This document shows, one piece after another, positions 8,656 to 16,837 of a stretch of DNA of 40,051 nucleotides (position 1 is the stretch's first letter; every line of letters starts with the position of its first letter). The stretch spans positions 1 through 40,051 of the forward strand of contig NZ_JAAEAH010000084.1 in the NCBI RefSeq assembly GCF_010998615.1. Reading direction: 5' to 3'. The stretch comes from Myxococcus sp. CA023. Lineage in GTDB: Bacteria > Myxococcota > Myxococcia > Myxococcales > Myxococcaceae. The notes beneath the pieces were generated by a model. The model had not been told where the DNA came from, ran no database searches, and saw only the letters and a list, made by a program, of their open reading frames with translations. The translations under genes were made by a program, and so were the position numbers.

Positions 8656-9591
8656 TCAGCGGTTCGTCCATGGGGGGGACCACGCCTTGGGATGCCGATA
8701 GCGGTCCTTCCGGGCGTCGAGGTAGGCGCGGAGCTTCGTGAGCGCGGGGTGCGCGTTGTCGCTACGCCAGACCAGGGAATGTGGGTACACGAGCATCGGG
8801 TTTCGGATGGGAATGCGGCGGAGGTTGTACTCGGCCGGCCACACCAGCCGGATGTGTTCACCTACGAGTGTGGCCAGGCTCGAGGAGCCGGCAATCACCT
8901 CCAGGAGCGCATCGATGCCGAAGTCGGGGCCGAGCGTGTCGATGGTGAGCCCGAATCTCGCGGCGAGCTCGTCGTAATATGCGGCCCACTCTGTTCCTGG
9001 GACGATGAAGGGCATCCAGACCTTGTGCTTCGCGAGCTCGGCCGGCGTCAGCGAAGTCGCCGTGGCGAGCCTGTGCGTATGGCTCGTGAGGAGCTCCACG
9101 GCGTCGTCGAGAACTCGGGTCGCCACGACGCCGTCGGTCAATTGTTGCGCAGGTCGGGTAATGGCGCGAAACGTCGCGTCGATCGTCCCTGCCCGCACAG
9201 CGGCCAACGCGGTCTTCGCGTCGAAGAGATGCGTGACGATATCGATTTCGATTTCAGGATGGGCGCTGTGGAAGTCCCGAAGGATGCGTGCGCTCCCGAG
9301 GTTCGGCTTGACCACGTCGACACGGAGCCGACGGCGGCCAGGGCGCACGGAATCGGCTGCCCGCTCCGCCGTTTCGAGGAGCCTTCGAGCGTGAGGCAGG
9401 AACACCTGGCCGTCGATGGTGAGCTGAACGCCGCGCGGCGTCCGGACGAACAACCGCGCCCCGAGGCTGGCCTCAAGTGCGGCGATGCGCTTGGAGACGG
9501 CTTGCTGAGTCAGTGACAGCCTTGATGCCGCCTCTTGGAACTGTCCCGTGTCGGCGACGGCAATGAAGGTCCTCACCCCATCGAAATCCAC
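8656..9591 (-). CDS. LysR-family transcriptional regulator
   Basis: The protein has 311 residues from a GTG with GGAGG nine bases upstream. The N-terminal winged helix-turn-helix is clear: FDGVRTFIAVADTGQFQEAA, then LTQQAVSKRIAALE and LGARLFVRTPRGVQLT. A periplasmic-binding-like effector domain fills residues about 85-300. It is divergent from the acetyltransferase gene, with a T-N11-A inverted repeat between them, so it very likely controls that gene and itself. The inducer cannot be read from the sequence. By eye its codon use is less G/C-biased than its neighbours, which would fit later acquisition together with the acetyltransferase. Confidence 0.9.
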   Translation of the reverse strand: MDFDGVRTFIAVADTGQFQEAASRLSLTQQAVSKRIAALEASLGARLFVRTPRGVQLTIDGQVFLPHARRLLETAERAADSVRPGRRRLRVDVVKPNLGSARILRDFHSAHPEIEIDIVTHLFDAKTALAAVRAGTIDATFRAITRPAQQLTDGVVATRVLDDAVELLTSHTHRLATATSLTPAELAKHKVWMPFIVPGTEWAAYYDELAARFGLTIDTLGPDFGIDALLEVIAGSSSLATLVGEHIRLVWPAEYNLRRIPIRNPMLVYPHSLVWRSDNAHPALTKLRAYLDARKDRYRHPKAWSPPWTNR

Positions 9592-9692
9592 GCTGCCCCG
9601 CCTCCGTTGCTCCAGTGTCGTCAGGGGAGGGTACCGCACGGGATTGGGCGGTGCCAGGGAACGGTACAACCCGCGGTTGTGTCTCAGGGGAT

Positions 9693-9707
9693 ATCAAGTT
9701 GTTTGAT
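9693..9707. promoter_or_regulatory. LysR-type T-N11-A box between divergent genes
   Basis: ATCAA (9693-9697) and TTGAT (9703-9707) form a perfect inverted repeat that reads exactly T-N11-A, the classical LysR-regulator site. It lies 101 bp from the regulator start and 82 bp from the acetyltransferase start, the usual placement for autoregulation and divergent activation. Confidence 0.65.
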
Positions 9708-9789
9708 GTCTCAGCGATGCACTGGCTAGGGTCCTATTCAACGGCACGCACGTCTTCAATGGCTGCCGTAATTTCAGGAGAACCGTTCC

Positions 9790-10350
9790 ATGCATGGCGA
9801 GAAGCCGTTCCTTCCCCGGGAGGTGCTGATCGGCACCCCTGAATCAGAGGTCATGTTCAGCAACATCCGGCGAGCGATGCGCCTGACCGTGGAATTGAAC
9901 AAGCGCACCTTCGATGATGCCGAGGAGATCAGGGCGCTCTTCAGTGAGCTGACCGGCCGAAATGTCGACAGCACGTTTTCGCTCATCCCGCCGTTCTATA
10001 CCGACCATGGAGTCAACATCCGCGTCGGGCGAAATGTGTTCATCAACCAGTGCTGCACGCTGATGGACATCGGCGGTATCGACATCGCTGACGACGTCAT
10101 GATTGGCCCGAAGGTGAACATCATCACGTCGAGTCATCCCCTGGAGCCCGCCAGGCGGCGGGCTTCAGCGGTCGCGAAGCCCATCGTGCTCAAGCGAAAT
10201 GTCTGGATTGCGGCGGCCGTCACGATATTGCCGGGCGTGACGGTGGGCGAAAACTCGGTGGTGGGCGCCGGAGCGGTGGTGACCGAGGATGTGGCGCCGA
10301 ACAGCTTCGTGGCGGGCGTTCCCGCCCGGCTGGTGCGACACCTGACTTGA
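9790..10350 (+). CDS. LacA/Maa-type hexapeptide-repeat sugar O-acetyltransferase
   Basis: The 186-residue protein has an N-terminal helical segment (MRLTVELNKRTFDD) followed by a left-handed beta-helix of hexapeptide repeats: VNIRVGRNVFINQCC, IADDVMIGPKVNI, VWIAAAVTILPGVTVGENSVVGAGAVVTEDV. The catalytic His sits in TSSHPL. It should transfer acetyl from acetyl-CoA to a sugar or related hydroxyl, as maltose and galactoside acetyltransferases do. The end, SFVAGVPARLVR, is typical of the family. It is preceded by a divergent LysR gene and followed at once by a strong terminator, so it appears to be a single-gene unit. The real acceptor is unknown. Confidence 0.88.
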   Translation: MHGEKPFLPREVLIGTPESEVMFSNIRRAMRLTVELNKRTFDDAEEIRALFSELTGRNVDSTFSLIPPFYTDHGVNIRVGRNVFINQCCTLMDIGGIDIADDVMIGPKVNIITSSHPLEPARRRASAVAKPIVLKRNVWIAAAVTILPGVTVGENSVVGAGAVVTEDVAPNSFVAGVPARLVRHLT

Positions 10351-10351
10351 G

Positions 10352-10383
10352 GGCCAGGGGGCACGTCTCGGTGCCCCCTGGCC
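10352..10383. terminator. 13-bp-stem bidirectional terminator
   Basis: GGCCAGGGGGCAC (10352-10364) and GTGCCCCCTGGCC (10371-10383) pair perfectly around a 6-nt loop. It starts one base after the acetyltransferase stop and ends 10 bp before the stop of the convergent LysM gene, so it serves both. Confidence 0.85.
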
Positions 10384-10393
10384 TCGCTCGAGG

Positions 10394-10786
10394 TCACGCG
10401 TTGGCGATGGACTTGGGCGGCAGCTTCAGCACCTGCCCGACCTTGATTTTGTCCGGGTCCTTGAGCTGGTCCTTGTTGGCCTCGAAAATCTTCGGGTACA
10501 GCTTCATGTCCCCGTAGATGTCCTTGGCCAGCTTGCTCAGCGTGTCGCCCGACTTGACGGTGTACAGGCCGTACGGCGTCTCGTGCGTGACGGTGAGCAT
10601 GACCATGACCTCGTTCTGCCAGTTCGGATGTCTGGCTTTGATCTGGTCCCACATCCGGTCGCGGTCCCAGGCGTAGTCCACCGTCCCCTTGATGATGAGC
10701 TTGCCGTTTTCCTCGCGCGACTCGACCTTGGCGCCCACGTTCTTCGCCACGTCGAGCACGTCCTGGTAATCATTCTGCAAGGCCAT
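10394..10786 (-). CDS. BON-LysM protein (YgaU/Kbp-like)
   Basis: The 130-residue protein starts MALQNDYQDVLD. Residues about 5-70 match a BON domain (VESREENGKLIIKGTV). Residues about 76-124 are a LysM module (YTVKSGDTLSKLAKDIYGD, then a Pro/Lys-rich end IKVGQVLKLP). This BON-LysM pairing is that of the E. coli potassium-binding protein Kbp/YgaU. There is no signal peptide, as in Kbp, so it is probably cytoplasmic or leaves by another route. Related small LysM proteins also occur beside secretion systems; nothing adjacent supports that here. Confidence 0.82.
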   Translation of the reverse strand: MALQNDYQDVLDVAKNVGAKVESREENGKLIIKGTVDYAWDRDRMWDQIKARHPNWQNEVMVMLTVTHETPYGLYTVKSGDTLSKLAKDIYGDMKLYPKIFEANKDQLKDPDKIKVGQVLKLPPKSIANA

Positions 10787-11001
10787 GGTTGCTCCCTTTC
10801 GCCTGCGCACGCCGGAACGGGCGTGGTGCTGGGCGGGGCGCAATGTAGCCGCCTGTCCCGACGTGCCCGTCGCCCCTCGGTGTCACTGGGGGCGCGGATG
10901 GCGAGCGGTCAACAGAGTCCGTCCCGCGCCGTCTCGGATAGACGGTGGGCGGAGGGAGAGGCGCTCCACCCACCCCGCGCGTTAGCGGCACGCTCGTGCC
11001 G

Positions 11002-11253
11002 TCACGGGCAGTATTGCAGCGCGCACTCGTGCCGCTGGTCGATGCAGACCTGCGTCTCCTCGGGGTCACCAAGGGCCTGGCGAATGCAAGCAGTGTAGGT
11101 GGTATGACAGTCTTCACAGGTGGTCAGTGCCTGGACTTCGGCTCCGTGCGCCTCGTCCGTGCCGGCAGGGTCGTCCAGTCCCGGGTCCATCCCGCCACAG
11201 CCCGTCCCCATGAAGACCGCGGCCAGCGCCACGCCCATCCACGTTGCTCGCAT
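11002..11253 (-). CDS. Small Cys-rich putative lipoprotein
   Basis: The 83-residue product follows a strong GGGAGG six bases before the ATG. A short hydrophobic signal (MGVALAAVFMGTGC) ends in a Cys that could be lipidated, although the -3 to -1 residues (G-T-G) are a poor lipobox. The mature region is acidic, then Cys-rich: CEDCHTTYTAC, later a single Cys, then HECALQYC, enough for several disulfides. I do not recognise the family. It is divergent from the M16 peptidase gene, with 270 bp between the starts. Confidence 0.6.
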   Translation of the reverse strand: MRATWMGVALAAVFMGTGCGGMDPGLDDPAGTDEAHGAEVQALTTCEDCHTTYTACIRQALGDPEETQVCIDQRHECALQYCP

Positions 11254-11290
11254 GATGCCTCCCGTCGCGCAGACGGTCCTGTTTCGTTGT

Positions 11291-11329
11291 GGATTGCGAG
11301 GATTGCGGAGGTGCCTGAATTTGGCAATC
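11291..11329. repeat. Tandem GGATTGCG repeat with inverted half-site
   Basis: GGATTGCG occurs twice in tandem (11291-11298 and 11300-11307), and GCAATC at 11324-11329 is the inverse of GATTGC. They lie 38 bp upstream of the lipoprotein start and may be regulatory. The evidence is only the repetition and its position. Confidence 0.3.
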
Positions 11330-11523
11330 GCGCCTGGAAGTCCTGGCCCTTGGCCTGTCTTCCCGCGGATGGTATGAGCACTACGTCCGTCTGGCCTTGA
11401 GTCCAGGGCCAGCGCGGTTCGTGCACTGCCTTCGCTTCGTCGCTGTCGAGATTCACTTCCGCTCGGGGGAGGCGGTGGGGCGTGACCCTGCGCGCTGCTC
11501 CCGGGTTCGTCCTTGGAGCTTGG

Positions 11524-14274
11524 ATGTTTCGCCCGCGTGTCTCCCTCCCTTTCGCCTGGCGGCCCCGTGCCGCCGTCGTCGCCCTGACGCTGCTGCTGAG
11601 CGCGTGCGCCACGCTGCCCCAGCGTGGGCAGATCGTCATGCGTGACGTGGCCTTCCCGTTGCGGGACTTCCGCTTCCCCTCGGGGCTCCGCGTGGTGGTG
11701 GAGCAGGATGCCCGCTCTCCCGTGGTGGCGGTGGTCGCGGTGGTGGGCGCGGGGGGCTCCAGTGACCCGGGTGGCAAGGAGGGCCTGGCGCACGTCGTGG
11801 AGCACCTGGCGTTCCGTTCCCGCCACGCGGGTAGTCCGTCGGTGTGGCGGCGCCTGGAGGCGTCGGGCGCGGGCTTCTACAACGCCTCCACCAGTTTGGA
11901 TTACACGTCCTACGAGACGCTGGGCCCCAAGGAGGCCTTGCCCGTTCTCCTGAAGCTGGAAGGCCAGCGCCTGGCCGCGCCGCTTGCGGGCGTGAGCCCA
12001 GAGGTGTTCGCGGTAGAGCGCGAGGTGGTCCGCAACGAGCTCCGCCAGCGCAACGAGACGGGCTACGTGGGACAGGTCTTCAGCTGGTTGAACGCCGCGG
12101 CCTTCCCCGGTGGACACCCCTACGCGCGTCCTCTCGCCGGGACGCATGAGTCGCTGTCCGCGCTCAGCCTGTCGGACGCGCAGCGCTTCGCCCGGGCGCA
12201 CTACCGTCCAGACAACGTCACGCTGGTCATCGCCGGTGACGTGGACCTGGCGGCCGTGGAGGCCACGCTTCGGGCAAACCTGCCCGAGGCCTGGGTGGGG
12301 ACAGGCGCACCCCTGGCGCTGGAGGCGCGTCTGCCCGCGCAGCCCGCGGCCCCCGCCACCACGCCCGCCCAGAAGCCGGTGCCCGTCTTCACTGCCGCCG
12401 TGCCCACGCCGGAGGTGTATCTGTCCTGGGTGCTGCCGCGCGGCTTCGACGAGTCCAGCGCGGTCCAGGACTTCGTGCGCGCCACCTTCGGCCAGAACCT
12501 CTGGGGCGCGGTGCGCAACGACGGCGACATCGCGGACATCTCCACCAATCTGATTCCGGGGACGCGCGCCTCGCTGCTGGTGGTGCGGGTGCGGCTCAGC
12601 CGGGGCGACGACCCGACGCGCTCGGCGGGGAAGGTGTTGGACCAGGTGCAGAACGCGTGGGTCCAGGAGATTCAGCCCGGCTCCGTGCTGGGCCGCGAGT
12701 TCGACTTCCAGGCGACGCGCCGGCAGGTGGTGACGGGCATGGTGCTGGAGTCAGAGGACCTCATGTCCCGCACCGAGCGCCGGGCGTTGCTCACCCACTT
12801 CACGCAGGACGTGCGCTCTTATACCCGCTCGCAGGTGGCGCTGATGGGGCTCGCCGGCGGCAAGGTGACGGACTTCTCGTACCAGTGGCTGCAGCGGGAC
12901 CGGGTGCGAATGATTGTCGTCCGTCCCGGTGAGGTGCCGGGCGCGGCGACGGCGGCCGCCACGCTGTCCGCGGACGAGGAGCCCTGGACCACGCCCGCCG
13001 AGCAGGTGACGCCGTCCATGACGGCGGCGCTCGATTCGCCCGTGCAGGTGCTCAAGCTGGACAATGGCATGGAGGTGCTGCTCGCTCCGCGTCCGGGCCT
13101 TCCGGTGGTCCGCATCGGCGCGGCGATGGGCGGTGGTTCGTCCTACGGCGCGAAGTCGGGGGTGGCGGACCTGGCCAACTGGGGCTCCTTCCGGGAGTCC
13201 TGGTTCGAGGGCCGCCCCAGTGACTGGGGCCTGCATTCGACGTCGTCGTTCCAGCGCGACCACCTGCGCGTCGGCATCTCTGGCACTGCCGGCAACGTCG
13301 GCAACATGCTGGCGATGCTGGCCGAGCAGCTCGACTCCACGCGGACCTCCGAGGACGTGGTGCGTTTCTACCGCGAGCAGGTGCTGCCCTGGCGTCAGGC
13401 GGTGGACTCGAATCCGGAGCTCCTGGCCGAGCGTCACCTCCAGAAGGCGCTGTATGGCACGCATCCCTTTGCGCGCGAGGCCACCGGCGCGGACCTGGCC
13501 CAGGTGTCCTGGACGGAAGCCGAGGCGTGGCTGAAGGACGTGTATCGCCCGGCCAATACGGTGGTCGTCATCGCCGGCGAGTTCGACGTGAAGGAAGTGG
13601 AGGGGCTGGCGCGCAAGTACCTCGGCGGTTGGAGCCGGGGGAAGGCGGCGCCCGTCGCCACGCCGGCCGCGCCTGAGCTGCCGACGGCGTCTTCGGAGGC
13701 GACGGTCCTGCTCTCGCCGCGTCCTGGCGCGAGCCAGGCACAGGTGCAACTGGCCTGCCGGCTGCCCACGGCCACGCCCGAAGCAGAGGCGCGCTACGCG
13801 TTGATGGCGGAGCTGATTCACAATCACGCCTCGGGGGAGATGCGCTCGCGCCGGGGGGCGACGTACGGCTTCTCCGCGCGGCCCTGGCTGGGGCGCGGCG
13901 GCGCGGCCCACCTGGTGCTGGAGGGCGCGGTGGATGCGCAGCGCATGGGTGAAGGCATCAGCACCGTGACCAAGCTTCTCGCGTCCTTCGCGAAGGAAGT
14001 GCCCGAGCACGCGCTGGAGCGGGCTCGCAGGGGGATGCTGGCGTCCCAGGCCGTCTCCTTCATCAGCTCGGAAGCCTGGGTGAACGCGCTGCTGACCGCG
14101 CGCGTCCGGGGCTTCGAGCCGGACACGGTGACGCGCCGGCCCGCGATGCTCCAGACGGTGACGGCCGAGTCCCTTCGGAAGGAGTTCGAGGGCTGCTCCC
14201 AGCGGCTCGTCGTCTCCATCACCGCGGATGAGGGCAAGGCGCGGCCCGTCATCCAGGCCATGTCCCAGCCGTAG
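11524..14274 (+). CDS. Two-domain M16 (pitrilysin-type) zinc peptidase lipoprotein
   Basis: The product has about 916 residues. A lipoprotein signal ends LLLSACATL. The first M16 half holds the inverted zinc motif HVVEH (His90, Glu93, His94) and the third ligand Glu172 in VVRNEL, spaced as the family requires. The second half has the same fold, with recognisable substrate-binding segments, but SGVADLANWGSF stands where HxxEH would be, so it lacks the zinc site. This one-active-plus-one-inactive arrangement is normal for M16B proteins and fused processing peptidases. Location is envelope, probably facing the periplasm. The ATG at 11524 follows GGAG; a GTG at 11482 also has a ribosome site and would add 14 residues. 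Confidence 0.88.
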   Translation: MFRPRVSLPFAWRPRAAVVALTLLLSACATLPQRGQIVMRDVAFPLRDFRFPSGLRVVVEQDARSPVVAVVAVVGAGGSSDPGGKEGLAHVVEHLAFRSRHAGSPSVWRRLEASGAGFYNASTSLDYTSYETLGPKEALPVLLKLEGQRLAAPLAGVSPEVFAVEREVVRNELRQRNETGYVGQVFSWLNAAAFPGGHPYARPLAGTHESLSALSLSDAQRFARAHYRPDNVTLVIAGDVDLAAVEATLRANLPEAWVGTGAPLALEARLPAQPAAPATTPAQKPVPVFTAAVPTPEVYLSWVLPRGFDESSAVQDFVRATFGQNLWGAVRNDGDIADISTNLIPGTRASLLVVRVRLSRGDDPTRSAGKVLDQVQNAWVQEIQPGSVLGREFDFQATRRQVVTGMVLESEDLMSRTERRALLTHFTQDVRSYTRSQVALMGLAGGKVTDFSYQWLQRDRVRMIVVRPGEVPGAATAAATLSADEEPWTTPAEQVTPSMTAALDSPVQVLKLDNGMEVLLAPRPGLPVVRIGAAMGGGSSYGAKSGVADLANWGSFRESWFEGRPSDWGLHSTSSFQRDHLRVGISGTAGNVGNMLAMLAEQLDSTRTSEDVVRFYREQVLPWRQAVDSNPELLAERHLQKALYGTHPFAREATGADLAQVSWTEAEAWLKDVYRPANTVVVIAGEFDVKEVEGLARKYLGGWSRGKAAPVATPAAPELPTASSEATVLLSPRPGASQAQVQLACRLPTATPEAEARYALMAELIHNHASGEMRSRRGATYGFSARPWLGRGGAAHLVLEGAVDAQRMGEGISTVTKLLASFAKEVPEHALERARRGMLASQAVSFISSEAWVNALLTARVRGFEPDTVTRRPAMLQTVTAESLRKEFEGCSQRLVVSITADEGKARPVIQAMSQP

Positions 14275-14285
14275 CCCACCACGTC

Positions 14286-14318
14286 CCCCTGCCTGCTGGC
14301 CGTCCCGCCTGGCAGGGG
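14286..14318 (+). terminator. Hairpin after the M16 peptidase gene
   Basis: CCCCTGCC (14286-14293) and GGCAGGGG (14311-14318) form a perfect 8-bp stem with a 17-nt loop, beginning 11 bp after the stop codon. CTTGTC follows; there is no strong T-tract. Confidence 0.5.
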
Positions 14319-14389
14319 CTTGTCGTCCACCTCCGTGTCCCTGGCTGCTTATCTTGAGGCCGCCGGGGACCAGCCAGGGGGAGCGCTGC

Positions 14390-14969
14390 ATGCGGTGGCA
14401 GGGTGGACGTCGCAGCTCGAATGTCGAGGACCGGCGGGGCAGTGGCCTGGGCCGCCCGCTGGCGCTGGGGGGCGGCGCGGCCTCCATCGTCGTGGCGCTG
14501 CTGGTGCTGCTGCTCGGAGGAGACCCTTCCCAGCTCGGGCTGGGCGGAGGCGAGGACCCTCGGAGCGCGGACGGCACGGGCGGTTCGGGCCAGCCCTTGG
14601 ACCCCCGACAGGAAGAGCTCAAGGACTTCGTGTCCGTCGTGCTCGCGGACACGGAGGACACCTGGCCGGAAGTGCTCGCGCCTGTGGGCGCGCAATACGC
14701 GCAGCCTCGGTTGGTGCTCTTCACGGACGCGGTGCAGTCCGCGTGCGGCTTCCAGGAGAGCGCGGTGGGGCCTTTCTACTGTCCACCGGACCGGCGCATG
14801 TACCATTGGTGATGACACCTTGCAGCGGCGCGCCCAGGGCTACGTCGTCCCGGAGTCCTTCACCCACGGCTCTTCCGAGCAGCGCGTCACCTGGTTCCGG
14901 CGTGGGCTGGAGCAGGGCACGCTCGAAGCCTGTGACACCTTCGGCGACGCGGGCGTCGGAGCGCGCTGA
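14390..14969 (+). pseudogene. ypfJ: Neutral zinc metallopeptidase (YpfJ/KPN_02809 type) with its catalytic core deleted
   Basis: The N-terminal part is typical of the family: MRWQGGRRSSNVEDRRG, a membrane helix (ASIVVALLVLLLGG), then SACGFQESAVGPFYCPPDRRMY. The frame then stops at 14812. From 14808, in another frame, GDDTLQRRAQGY, VVPESFTHGSSEQRVTWF and EACDTF appear, which is the normal C-terminus of the same family. The block between these parts, roughly 110-120 residues including the zinc-binding HExxH, is missing and the join is out of frame. A good ribosome site (GGGGGAG, 7 nt before ATG) remains. This is a deletion pseudogene unless the assembly is wrong at about 14805. If translated, the N-terminal 140 residues would make only a membrane-anchored stub. 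Confidence 0.85.
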
Positions 14970-15130
14970 CGGTGTGCCCGCGGGGCCCGGGGACGCCGAG
15001 CCTCCCACCGGTCCGTGAATCGCACCGGGAACGGCAGGCACGCGGCGGATGAGGCGCTACGCGCCCCGAGCGCTCCTTGGAGCCACGGCGAAGAGGGGAC
15101 CGCCTGCCTGCTCGCGGGCCCGGGAGGCGC

Positions 15131-15508
15131 TCAATCCAGGTAGCCCCAGCGCTCCTCCTCGAAGACGAAGAAGGGGCGCCCGAAGGGAATCCTGTCCGTC
15201 CATCCCAGCACGTGACGGCGTGCGTCCGCCGGGCCGCTCACGTCGTAGGTGAAGCCGAAGTGAGGGCCGCTGAACTTGGCGGGTGGCAGCTGGGGGAGGA
15301 ACTCCGGCACGAGCTGCTCCAGGGTGTCGGGGAGCTGTCCGTGCCGGGCCTGGTAGGCGCGGCAGGCCGCGATGAGCGTCTCGGCGTTGCGTTGCGCGCG
15401 TTCCGTCTCCTTCTTCCCGGGACGGAGCACCATGTACAGCGTCAGGGGAATGCCGACGGCATTCCGCAGCAGCCCCCGGGCGGTGCCAAGGAATCGGTGG
15501 AGCGTCAT
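15131..15508 (-). CDS. Small pseudopilin-like membrane protein
   Basis: The 125-residue product has a basic N-terminus and a moderately hydrophobic stretch (AVGIPLTLYMVL). It then has a segment patterned like the N-terminal helix and alpha-beta loop of type II secretion/type IV pseudopilins: ERAQRNAETLIAACRAYQ, RHGQLPDTLEQLVPEFLPQLP. The usual prepilin cleavage site (G-F-T-L-x-E) is not present, so it is probably a derived relative rather than a working pseudopilin. No other secretion gene is nearby. The short start at 15508 is preferred because the longer frame runs antisense through the divergent 62-codon gene. Confidence 0.55.
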   Translation of the reverse strand: MTLHRFLGTARGLLRNAVGIPLTLYMVLRPGKKETERAQRNAETLIAACRAYQARHGQLPDTLEQLVPEFLPQLPPAKFSGPHFGFTYDVSGPADARRHVLGWTDRIPFGRPFFVFEEERWGYLD

Positions 15509-15568
15509 ATGGGCGCGACCATCGCATGACTTGCGACTGCCTATGTTCTCCAAGAGGAGGACATCGCC

Positions 15569-15757
15569 ATGCCAGATGTGGAAGCGCCGCGGCCGCTGTC
15601 CGAGCCGCCAGACGAGGCGGAGGAACGACAGAGCCGCTACATGGAGGAAGAGCCGGGCCACACGCCGGGGAGCGCGGAGGGCGACGACGAGGACGCGCCT
15701 CACCGTGTTCGCCCCTACCCGGACCCGGACCACACCCCGGGTCAGGCAGAAGGCTGA
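15569..15757 (+). CDS. 62-residue acidic protein with a repeated HTPGxAEG motif
   Basis: A strong ribosome site (AAGAGGAGG) lies eight bases before the ATG, and the codon bias fits a translated gene. The product is very acidic and proline-rich, without hydrophobic segments. It contains the same short motif twice: GHTPGSAEG mid-protein and DHTPGQAEG at the C-terminus. I do not recognise the family. It is probably intrinsically disordered. It is divergent from the pseudopilin-like gene with 60 bp between starts. Confidence 0.5.
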   Translation: MPDVEAPRPLSEPPDEAEERQSRYMEEEPGHTPGSAEGDDEDAPHRVRPYPDPDHTPGQAEG

Positions 15758-15782
15758 ACCCAGGGCCGCCGGGAGGGCTGAC

Positions 15783-15986
15783 CTACCAGTGGATGAGGTA
15801 GGTGCAGGAATTCGCGCCCTTCTGGCGGCACCCTGCTGAAGTGTCGTGAGTGAGCGTGGCCTCGGGCGCGAAGCGCTGGGCCATGCCCTTCACGAGTCCC
15901 ATGTCGAAGCGGCACGGGTAGGGATTGTCGAGGACCCGGCGGGCCTCGTCGCGGCCCTTCACCGGGTGGAAGTGGCAGTGGCCCAT
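15783..15986 (-). pseudogene. C-terminal remnant resembling a V4R-type domain
   Basis: The 67-codon frame carries a pattern like the end of 4-vinyl-reductase (V4R) small-molecule-binding domains: C-x-F-x-x-G-L-V-x-G near the middle, then C-x3-G-x3-C-x-Y (AGCRQKGANSCTY). The frame stays open upstream (SPWLLLLCNPQMGHCHFH) into the GST gene with no plausible start, so the N-terminal part of the domain appears to be missing. I read this as a decayed 3' fragment. A short gene starting at 15986 cannot be excluded, though it would lack most of a V4R fold. Confidence 0.45.
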
Positions 15987-16080
15987 CTGCGGGTTGCAGA
16001 GCAGGAGGAGCCAGGGGCTTGGACATGAGCCCCTGCGGTACGTGCCTTGATGACGCCCCCTGTGGGAGCCGACGCTGTCT

Positions 16081-16707
16081 CTAACTGAAGTGGCGCTCCA
16101 GCACTGCGGCGACGTGCGGGTTCTTCTCCGCTCGAGTGGCCGCCGCTGCCAGGGCGGGGCAGTTCTGAATGAACCAGTCCTTGTTCGGGCGCCAGTGCGT
16201 CATCACGGTGACGTAGAGGTCCAGCGCGCTGAAGCGCTTGCCGAGCACGTGAGGCTTGCCCACCTGGGCGTCGATTTCGCGCCAGAGGTTGGCGCGGCGC
16301 TCCATGACGGTGTCGCGCAGCCGGTCCGCGGCGGGGCCGGCCAGGGTCCACTTGGGCGGGTCGTCCGCGTAGGTGAACGTCGGGTACACCGCGCCCACGA
16401 GGCGATGCAGGAGGTTGAGGAAGCGCACGCGCTCGGGGGCCGTGGGCTCCGGCACCAGGCCGCTCTGGGGCGAGACGTCGTGCAGGTGCAGGATGATGGC
16501 CGCGCTCTCTGTCATCACCGCGCCATCGGGGAGGATCAGGGTGGGCACCTGCCCCAGGGGATTGAGCTTCAGCAGCCGATCTCGCCCGGGACCTGGCTCC
16601 AGGTAGGGCAGCTCCGTCAGGCGGTGCGGGATGCCGGTGATGCTCAGCGCCATCTCCACGATGGCCGAGCCACATCCCGGTGAGCCAATCAACTCATAGT
16701 CGTTCAT
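16081..16707 (-). CDS. Glutathione S-transferase family protein
   Basis: The 208-residue protein has an N-terminal thioredoxin-fold domain starting NDYELIGSPGCGSAIVEMAL, with cis-Pro and glutathione-binding segments (NPLGQVPTLILPDG and MTESAAIILHL, the conserved ES pair). An all-helical C-terminal domain includes SALDLYVTVMTHW. This places it among bacterial beta/theta-like GSTs that conjugate glutathione or act as thiol transferases. The SPGCGS stretch supplies a candidate catalytic Ser or Cys near residue 11. A start five codons upstream (16722) is also possible. It stands alone, 130 bp downstream of the broken gene on the same strand. Confidence 0.88.
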   Translation of the reverse strand: MNDYELIGSPGCGSAIVEMALSITGIPHRLTELPYLEPGPGRDRLLKLNPLGQVPTLILPDGAVMTESAAIILHLHDVSPQSGLVPEPTAPERVRFLNLLHRLVGAVYPTFTYADDPPKWTLAGPAADRLRDTVMERRANLWREIDAQVGKPHVLGKRFSALDLYVTVMTHWRPNKDWFIQNCPALAAAATRAEKNPHVAAVLERHFS

Positions 16708-16837
16708 GGACCGTTCCGTCATTCCCCAGAAGAGGGCAGTGGCTGCCAGTTGGGAACCAACGTGGGGACGATTTCTCCGGAGGCCGGAATCGTCAACTCC
16801 TCCCGGTGGAAATAGATGTGGCCGTGCCGTCACGGGC

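Noticed and set aside
12751..14724. 657-codon open frame on the - strand
   Set aside because: Antisense to the M16 peptidase and the metallopeptidase remnant; no motifs and shadow-type composition.
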